Positions 58,221 to 64,000 of a stretch of 64,000 bases of DNA are shown here, one piece after another. Position numbers and translations under genes: made by a program. This DNA is from Seohaeicola saemankumensis. Its GTDB lineage: Bacteria > Pseudomonadota > Alphaproteobacteria > Rhodobacterales > Rhodobacteraceae. Below the pieces are notes generated by a model that saw only the letters and a list, made by a program, of their open reading frames with translations, was not told the DNA's origin and searched no databases. The DNA lies in contig NZ_JAINWI010000011.1 of the NCBI RefSeq assembly GCF_021021435.1, positions 124,001 through 188,000 on the forward strand. Reading direction: 5' to 3'. Each line of letters begins with the position of its first letter. The first letter of the stretch is position 1.

Positions 58221-59125
58221 CAGGTCAACTCCCTCAGCGTGCGGTGGGCGGCATGGCGGGTCGCAGCGAAAGCCACGGCACCACCCAGAGGCGGAATAAC
58301 CAGAGGCCAAATCCAGTGCCAGCCCTGAAAGCCCAGACCCGTCAGAAAACCGGCCTCGGCTTGGGCCGAGGGCAGCAATAGAACGGCAATCATGCCCAAG
58401 ACCGTGCCGATAGCCGATCCGATCAGACTGCGCAGCGTGAAGCGCCGCACAAATGCCCCTGCGATATAGACATCGCGGGCCCCGACCAGACGCAGAACCG
58501 CGATGACCTGTGCGTTGGCAGCCAGTGCCGCCTGCGCCGCCATGGTGATCATCGCGGCAGTTGTCGCCCCGATCAGCGCAATCGACACCCAGCCTAGCAA
58601 ACGCAAACGGTCAGCCGCGCTGACCAGCGGACGCCGCCATCGGGTGTGATCATCAAGCACCGCCCCTGGTACCTCGGCGGCCAGTCGCAGGCGCAGACCG
58701 GCGGCATCGAAACCCTCGGGGGATTCGATCACCTCGATCAGTTGCGGGATGGGCAGGGTCTCGAGCGGCAGGTCGGGACCGAACCAAGGCTCCAGCAGCG
58801 CGCGTTGCTCCGCCTCGTCCAGAGCGCGGGCCGAGGCGACACCGGGCGTGGTCTGCAACAAACGCAATGCAGCTTCGGTCTGGGCGGCCCGCTGGTCCAT
58901 CGGCGCCGAGATCCGCAGCGTCGAGGCACGGGCCAGTTCGTCGCTCCAGCGATCCGCCAGACGTCCTGTTGCTAGCGACAAAGCCAGCGCGAAAACCGTC
59001 AGAAAGGCCATCGCCCCCGCAGCAAACAGCGTCAGACGGGCGGTAAATCCCGTAGGTGGCACCATCCTGTCGGCTTGCTGGTCGCCGACAAGATAGGCCG
59101 CGATGCGGTTGAAATCCGGTTTCAC
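58220..59125 (-). CDS. ftsX: Cell division protein FtsX-like permease
   Basis: 301 aa with four membrane helices: one after about residue 30, a periplasmic loop of about 130 residues (residues about 60-170), and three near the C-terminus. This is the FtsX topology. It overlaps ftsE by 4 bp. FtsEX controls peptidoglycan hydrolases at the septum; the M23-type partner is not adjacent. FtsX identity rests mainly on topology and ftsE linkage. Confidence 0.88.
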   Translation of the reverse strand: MKPDFNRIAAYLVGDQQADRMVPPTGFTARLTLFAAGAMAFLTVFALALSLATGRLADRWSDELARASTLRISAPMDQRAAQTEAALRLLQTTPGVASARALDEAEQRALLEPWFGPDLPLETLPIPQLIEVIESPEGFDAAGLRLRLAAEVPGAVLDDHTRWRRPLVSAADRLRLLGWVSIALIGATTAAMITMAAQAALAANAQVIAVLRLVGARDVYIAGAFVRRFTLRSLIGSAIGTVLGMIAVLLLPSAQAEAGFLTGLGFQGWHWIWPLVIPPLGGAVAFAATRHAAHRTLRELT

Positions 59126-59799
59126 AAATCCACCCCCGCCGCTTGCAACCGCCGCTGCGATATCCGCAAGACGCGGGCCTGCACCTGCGACTTGGCGGCG
59201 CGGATCAGGTTCATATCATGCGTGGCAATCATGATCGTCTTGCCCATCCGGTTCAATTCGACGAGCAATTGCAACAGGCGCTGGGACATTTCCCAGTCGA
59301 TATTGCCGGTCGGTTCATCCGCAAGGATCACTTCGGGCGACATGATGACGGCGCGGGCAAGGGCGGCCCGCTGGCGCTCGCCCCCCGACAATTCGGCAGG
59401 CAAGGCATCGGCCCGCTTGCTCAGGCCCACCCAGTTCAGCAACTCGGTCAGATTTTCGGTCTCTTGCAGGCGGTCATGCCCCGACACAGTCAAAGGCAGG
59501 GCCACATTATCGGCCACCGGCAGATGATCCAGAAATTGCACATCCTGATGCACCACCCCGATCCGCCGCCGCGCCATCGCCACATCATCGCGCGACATGG
59601 CGCGCAGATCGGTCCCGAAAAGGCGGACATCGCCCGCTGTCGGCGTCAGGGCACCATAGCACAGCTTGAGGAAAGTAGTCTTGCCCGCACCGGACGGTCC
59701 AGTCAGAAAATGGAACGATCCCGGCGACAGCGTCAGGGAAATATCGCCCAGCAATTCCCCACCGCCATAGCTCATGGCGACTTTCTCAAGCTCGATCAC
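59122..59799 (-). CDS. ftsE: Cell division ATP-binding protein FtsE
   Basis: 225 aa ABC ATPase. Walker A TGPSGAGKTTFLKL, signature LSGGERQRAALARA, Walker B VILADEPTGNIDW and the switch His in IMIATHDMNL. The start is GTG 59799 (VIELEKVAMSYGG), with AAGGGA upstream; the frame stays open further but is not family-like. Forms the inner-membrane FtsEX complex. Confidence 0.95.
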   Translation of the reverse strand: MIELEKVAMSYGGGELLGDISLTLSPGSFHFLTGPSGAGKTTFLKLCYGALTPTAGDVRLFGTDLRAMSRDDVAMARRRIGVVHQDVQFLDHLPVADNVALPLTVSGHDRLQETENLTELLNWVGLSKRADALPAELSGGERQRAALARAVIMSPEVILADEPTGNIDWEMSQRLLQLLVELNRMGKTIMIATHDMNLIRAAKSQVQARVLRISQRRLQAAGVDL

Positions 59800-59979
59800 G
59801 CAAGATCCCTTTTCTTTACCGTTCCCTATTGCCTCAATGCGAGCAGTGTTGCAATCCGGACGGTGTTTGATCGCTGCCCGACCTTTGCACTTTTCCACCA
59901 GTGGTTTACACCATAAGATAGGTTCAGGACAGCACAGGACCGGGAAACAGGTCAGACACCAAACCCGGCGGGGGGACAG

Positions 59980-61062
59980 ATGCGGTTAGTTTGCCCGAAT
60001 TGCGCGGCACAATACGAGGTGCCGGAAAGCGTCATTCCCGATAACGGACGGGACGTGCAGTGCTCAAGCTGTGGGCATACATGGTTTCAGGCCCATCCTT
60101 CGCAGGCCATTCCCGAACAGGAAGAGGAACCGGCGGAACAGGAGTTTTGGGCCGATGAGTCCGAGGTTGCGGCAACGCGGCCCGATGAGGACGCCGAGGA
60201 CGAGTGGGAAGGGTTCCCGACCGATCCACGCCTGACCGAAGCGCCGCCATCCGACAAGGCGCTAGTTCCCGATCCTGAAGATCCGGCGTCGCGCCTGCCC
60301 GAAATAGACGAAGACGATTACGAGGAAGATCCGGCGCTGGATATGCCGCCGGCACGGCGCGGGCTTGACACTTCGGTCGCGGATCTTCTGCGCGAGGAGG
60401 CCGAGCGCGAGGCACGCGCCCGCGCCGCCGAACGCGCGCATGGACTGGAAAGCCAGCCCGATCTGGGGCTTGAATCTGCCTCCGCCGCGCAGGATCTGGA
60501 CGCGCAACGCAGATCGGAAGAGGCGCGCCAGCGTGTGGCTCGTCTGCGCGGAACCGAGGTAGAGGTCGCGCAAGCATCTGCGTCTGCGTCCCCGCCACCC
60601 CCTCCACCGGCACAGCCCGCAGCGCCACAAGCTACCGCAGCGCCCCGCAAATCCAGCGCGGAAGACGACCGGATCGCGGCTGCCGCCGCAGCAGCAGTTG
60701 CGGAATCAAGACGCGGACTTTTGCCCGACATCGAGGAAATCAATTCAAGCCTGCGCTCCACATCGGATCGTCGCCCCGCGCGTGCAGATGATCACGACAC
60801 ACCGGGCCAGACCGCCGAGATGCGCGAGACCGCGACGGCGCCGAAACGCAGTTTCAGCCGCGGCTTCTCGGTCACTTTACTGGTCGCGATGATCTTTCTG
60901 GCGCTTTACGTCTTCGCCCCCGCCTTGGCCGAGATGGTCCCCGCTGCGATGCCGCTGCTTGACGGCTATGTCGGCGCGGTCGATGACTTGCGCGTCATGC
61001 TGGACAATCAGGTCCAGAACCTGTCGCGCTGGCTAGCAAATATTGCAGGCAGCACCAGTTGA
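59980..61062 (+). CDS. MJ0042-type zinc-ribbon membrane protein
   Basis: 360 aa. The N-terminal zinc ribbon has CxxC pairs at residues 5/8 (VCPNCAAQYEVPE) and 28/31 (CSSCGHTWF). A long acidic, low-complexity middle with an Ala/Glu-rich helix and a poly-Pro stretch leads to one membrane helix (FSVTLLVAMIFLALYVFAPA) near residue 300 and a short periplasmic tail. This layout is common in Alphaproteobacteria; function unknown. Divergent from ftsE, so a link to cell division is conceivable but unproven. Confidence 0.82.
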   Translation: MRLVCPNCAAQYEVPESVIPDNGRDVQCSSCGHTWFQAHPSQAIPEQEEEPAEQEFWADESEVAATRPDEDAEDEWEGFPTDPRLTEAPPSDKALVPDPEDPASRLPEIDEDDYEEDPALDMPPARRGLDTSVADLLREEAEREARARAAERAHGLESQPDLGLESASAAQDLDAQRRSEEARQRVARLRGTEVEVAQASASASPPPPPPAQPAAPQATAAPRKSSAEDDRIAAAAAAAVAESRRGLLPDIEEINSSLRSTSDRRPARADDHDTPGQTAEMRETATAPKRSFSRGFSVTLLVAMIFLALYVFAPALAEMVPAAMPLLDGYVGAVDDLRVMLDNQVQNLSRWLANIAGSTS

Positions 61063-61117
61063 ACCGGCTGAACCGGCCTAGCCCAATCACGGGGCATACA
61101 TCCACGGGGCATACATC
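61060..61117. repeat. Two adjacent short tandem duplications
   Basis: TGAACCGGC occurs twice in tandem (61060-61077, the first copy holding the stop codon of the zinc-ribbon gene), then CACGGGGCATACATC occurs twice in perfect tandem (61088-61117). Looks like replication slippage in a short intergenic gap. Confidence 0.85.
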
Positions 61118-61139
61118 ATCCCTTCAGTTTGCCCTGTGA

Positions 61140-63779
61140 TCAGAACCTGTCCAAAAGCCGCCTCAGATAATCCAACTCCTCTTCGGGTCGCGCGGCATCC
61201 CCCGAGCGGCGGCGTATCTCGTCAAGCAGGTCACGCGCGCGGCGATAGACATCCTCGCCCTGAAGCAGGTTTTCATCTGTTCCTGCCTGTCCACCACTAC
61301 CACTGTCTCGGCCCAGAGGGTCACGGCGTTCGCCACCGGCCTGCCCCATCTCCTGACCCTGCCCGCCACGCTGCTCGCGCTCGGCCTGAGCCATCGCCTC
61401 GCCCATATTCCGCATACCGTCGCGCAGCGCATCCATCGCTTCGGCCTGCTGGTCGATCGCTTCGGCCAGATCATTACCGCGCAAGGCCTGTTCGGCACCA
61501 TCCATCGCACGGCCCGCACGGTCCAGCGCGTCGCGGGCAGCCTCTCCGGCCTCGCCACCGACATTGGGCAGTTTGCGGCTCTGACGGTTCAATTCGTCAC
61601 GCAAGGCGCGCTGACGCTCGGCCAATGTGCCCTGACCGTTACCTTGCTGATCGCCGCTGTCCTGCCCTTGGCCTTGCCCCTGCTGCTGGCCTTGCCCCTG
61701 TTGCTGTCCCTGACTCTGCTGTTGACCTTGGCCTTGCTGTTGGCCCTGATTTCCACCGGGGTTGAACTGCTCTTGCAGGTCGTTGAACGCCTCGTCTGAC
61801 AGGCCCTGCTGGTCGCGCAGTGTTTCTGCCAGACCTTCCATCGCCTGCTGACCGGGTGATTGCTGGCCCTGTCCGCCCTGACCCTGCGCGAATTGCATAT
61901 TCTCCATCAAGCGCTGCAACTCTTCCAGCGCCTGCTGCGCTTCGGCCATGCGGCCCTGTTCCATCAATTCCTGAATACGGTCCATCATGGCCTGCAGGTC
62001 GTCCTGACCCATCTGCATGCCACCCTCGGCCATGTCCTGACTGTCCTGCATCGTCCCGTCGCGCATCGCCTGCTGCGCCATCTGGTTCATGTAGTCCTGC
62101 GTAGCGTCCCGCAATTCCTGCATCAACTCGGCGATCTCCTCGTCCGATGCACCGTTCTTCATCGCCTCCGAAAGACGTTCGCGCGCGCGTTCCAGACGTT
62201 CCAGCGCGCTGCCAAGATCGCCTTCTTCCAAGACAAGCGCCAGATCCCACAGAGCCTGCGCGATCTCGTCGCGCTGGTCTGGCTGCAATCCGTAGCGCGT
62301 TGTTGCCTCCAGCCGCCGCAGGATCACCCGCAGCCGGAGATAGGACGTCTCGGACCGGAAAAGTCCCTCTTCGGGACGATGCGATATGGTGCGCAGCACT
62401 TGCGCCACACGCGGGGCATTGTCCGTTGTCCAGAGCAGGTCGCGCCGCTGTTCGATCACGGCATTGGCAAGCGGGTCGAAGAACCGCCGCGCGGGCAAGT
62501 TTATCTGCTCTGGCCCGCTGGAGCCTTGCAGACCCGCAGCATCAGTGACGGATAGTTCGACCGTCACCGGAAGATTGGCCCAAGGATGTTCCGACAGGTT
62601 GTCGACAAGCGTTTCAGTGAACGCAGCACGGTTGCCGGTGATCGGCATGGGCAGGTCCAGAATGATCGCTTCGCGTTCCTCGGGGTCGGATCGCAACCCG
62701 TGGCGGCGCGGGATCGACGCCAGATCAAGCGTGATCCGCGCCTGCCCGCCAATGACCCCGTAATCATCCTTGGCACTAAAGGGCAGGGTCATCTGCCCTT
62801 CGGCGCGGGCCTGCGCAAAGGCCATCATATCATCGCCCGCCCCCTGCGCCGGATCGCCAAAAATGACCCGGGGCGCCGCATCTGGGCGCATGATCACATC
62901 CCAGTCGCGCCCCCCCGGACCGTCAATTGTCAGACTGCCCGAACGGGTCACTGTCAAATCCTGCGCGGGGGCTGCTGGATCGACGATATCGGTTCCCACG
63001 GCCTCGGCCACATCCTGCGTGACGCTAAGCGCACCCAATTCCCCGTAAAGCCGCAATGTGATGCGGCTGCCCTGCGGCACGTCGATACTTTCTCCGGCCT
63101 GGTCAGCCAGATAGAGCGTGGGCTGTCCGGTATAGGCTGGTGGTTCGATCCAGCCTTCCCATGTCGGCCCGCCCGCCAGCGCTTGTCCTCCGCCCGGTGT
63201 CATCTCGCCGACTGATCCTACGCGCAGGATCGAGCCGAACAGCACCGCCACCGCCAAGGCCAACAGCGCCACATAACGCGTCGCGAAGGGATCGCGCGGA
63301 GCCATATCCAGATCGGGGGCGACAGCGCGCGCCTGCGCGGCACGCTTGGCCATCCGTGCCTGATGTGCGTGCCAGACAGCAACTGAGGCATCATCGGTAC
63401 TTCCAATAGCCTGCCGGTCAAGCACGGCCGAGATCGGACGACCGGCCAGGCTGGCATCCAGCCGCGCCAGCGCCTCGCCCTTGCCAGGCCAGCGGAAACG
63501 TAATGCACCGCGTATCGCACTGAAAAGCGCGCTGAAACCGGCAACAAGAATACCCGCCCAGACAATCTCGACAGGCAGACTGTCATGCAGACCCAGCATC
63601 AAGGCGGCAAGCGCCAGAACAACGACCGACCAGAGAGGCCAGAACGCCTGCCAGACCCGCTCTGCCAGCAACCCTGCGCGGGTCAGCATCAGGGGCCAGC
63701 GCAGACGTTTCATCAGGGTCTCTGGGGTCTCAACCATGCGATCATCCCGCGGCTCTGCGCGGGATAGCGTCAGAGCCAT
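61140..63779 (-). CDS. TIGR02302/DUF4175 family membrane protein
   Basis: 879 aa. Two or three N-terminal membrane helices (about 35-85, 170-190), a beta-rich periplasmic region (GWIEPPAYTGQPTLYL, near 225), then a helical C-terminal half rich in Gln, Met and Glu. Residues about 672-716 are a Gln/Gly low-complexity tract. Function unknown; widespread in Alphaproteobacteria beside lysA. ATG 63779 overlaps the lysA stop by 10 bp; ATG 63737 (MVETPETLMKRL) is an alternative start. Confidence 0.85.
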   Translation of the reverse strand: MALTLSRAEPRDDRMVETPETLMKRLRWPLMLTRAGLLAERVWQAFWPLWSVVVLALAALMLGLHDSLPVEIVWAGILVAGFSALFSAIRGALRFRWPGKGEALARLDASLAGRPISAVLDRQAIGSTDDASVAVWHAHQARMAKRAAQARAVAPDLDMAPRDPFATRYVALLALAVAVLFGSILRVGSVGEMTPGGGQALAGGPTWEGWIEPPAYTGQPTLYLADQAGESIDVPQGSRITLRLYGELGALSVTQDVAEAVGTDIVDPAAPAQDLTVTRSGSLTIDGPGGRDWDVIMRPDAAPRVIFGDPAQGAGDDMMAFAQARAEGQMTLPFSAKDDYGVIGGQARITLDLASIPRRHGLRSDPEEREAIILDLPMPITGNRAAFTETLVDNLSEHPWANLPVTVELSVTDAAGLQGSSGPEQINLPARRFFDPLANAVIEQRRDLLWTTDNAPRVAQVLRTISHRPEEGLFRSETSYLRLRVILRRLEATTRYGLQPDQRDEIAQALWDLALVLEEGDLGSALERLERARERLSEAMKNGASDEEIAELMQELRDATQDYMNQMAQQAMRDGTMQDSQDMAEGGMQMGQDDLQAMMDRIQELMEQGRMAEAQQALEELQRLMENMQFAQGQGGQGQQSPGQQAMEGLAETLRDQQGLSDEAFNDLQEQFNPGGNQGQQQGQGQQQSQGQQQGQGQQQGQGQGQDSGDQQGNGQGTLAERQRALRDELNRQSRKLPNVGGEAGEAARDALDRAGRAMDGAEQALRGNDLAEAIDQQAEAMDALRDGMRNMGEAMAQAEREQRGGQGQEMGQAGGERRDPLGRDSGSGGQAGTDENLLQGEDVYRRARDLLDEIRRRSGDAARPEEELDYLRRLLDRF

Positions 63780-64000
63780 TCGGGGATGGTATCGCGATTT
63801 ATCATTTCGTCAAAGGTCGGACGTCGGCGGATAACCGCGAATTGATCACCCTTCACCAGAACCTCGGGGATCAGGGGGCGGGTATTGTATTCGCTGGCCA
63901 TCACCGCGCCATAGGCACCTGCCGAGCGGAAGGCAACCAGATCGCCCGCCTGCAACGGCGGCATCGCGCGCTGGCGCGCAAAGGTATCGCCCGTCTCGCA
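63770..64000 (-). CDS. lysA: Diaminopimelate decarboxylase, C-terminal part (5' end outside window)
   Basis: The last 76 codons of LysA, open to the window edge. The visible CETGDTFARQRAMPPLQAGD and SAGAYGAVMASEYNTRPLIPEV blocks are the catalytic Cys region and the substrate/PLP-binding Tyr loop of the decarboxylase. The enzyme makes lysine from meso-diaminopimelate in the cytosol. Its stop overlaps the start of the TIGR02302 gene. Confidence 0.95.
   Translation of the reverse strand, partial: CETGDTFARQRAMPPLQAGDLVAFRSAGAYGAVMASEYNTRPLIPEVLVKGDQFAVIRRRPTFDEMINRDTIPEWL

Overview
This is chromosomal DNA from an alphaproteobacterium of the Rhodobacteraceae, most likely the Roseobacter group. 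The evidence is the mdh-sucCD-sucAB-lpd and sdhCDAB gene orders with their small lineage-type fillers (DUF1737, NnrU, a lipoprotein inside sdh), an ethylmalonyl-CoA pathway gene set, Hint-domain, DUF2125 and TIGR02186 proteins, a luxR-luxI pair preceded by a small ORF, high GC and dense ATGA/TGATG gene overlaps. There is no rRNA, tRNA, CRISPR array, insertion sequence or prophage in the window; it reads as core genome with a few accessory insertions.

Layout. 1-6 kb: the end of clpA, an M23 peptidase and a converging MotA/MotB-like (ExbB + OmpA) pair. 6-13.7 kb: ChaC-type cyclotransferase, DUF2125 protein, a hisC-tyrC-extensin operon, rpsD, a Hint-domain protein and an LpxR-like outer-membrane protein. 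13.9-18.2 kb: a large NhaP-type antiporter with a cyclic-nucleotide-binding-like tail, then nfu, tsaB and rimI. 18.4-24.9 kb: a complete BMP-family nucleoside-type ABC importer, then a TauE/SafE protein with its TIGR02186 partner. 24.9-28.8 kb: SDR oxidoreductase, RecD-like helicase, luxI, luxR and the small luxR-overlapping ORF. 29-34 kb: ccr, a PlsB-like acyltransferase and ecm. 34-37 kb: DUF4168 protein, GNAT, deoD, DUF1989 protein and a small membrane protein. 37-44 kb: sdhCDAB and the mcl-nnrU-DUF1737-mch operon. 44-57 kb: TauE/SafE, mdh, sucCD, an alpha/beta hydrolase, sucAB, a glycosyltransferase, MAPEG and lpd. 57-64 kb: PPOX flavoprotein, plsC, ftsX, ftsE, a zinc-ribbon membrane protein, a TIGR02302 protein and the end of lysA.

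How the genes work together. The centre of the window joins two linked carbon routes. ccr, ecm, mch and mcl turn acetyl-CoA-derived C4/C5 acyl-CoAs into C4 acids through the ethylmalonyl-CoA pathway; sdh, mdh, suc and lpd carry those acids round the TCA cycle. Two cis-element families track these two groups. A palindrome, TTTGTGATCACAAA or close to it, occurs as a pair with identical 21-bp centre spacing upstream of both sdhC and sucC, with a third perfect copy at the mch stop codon. A second element, TGCCGCAAYGCAG, lies upstream of ccr, ecm and mcl. These are the most interesting observations here. No overt new multi-gene defence or mobile system was found.
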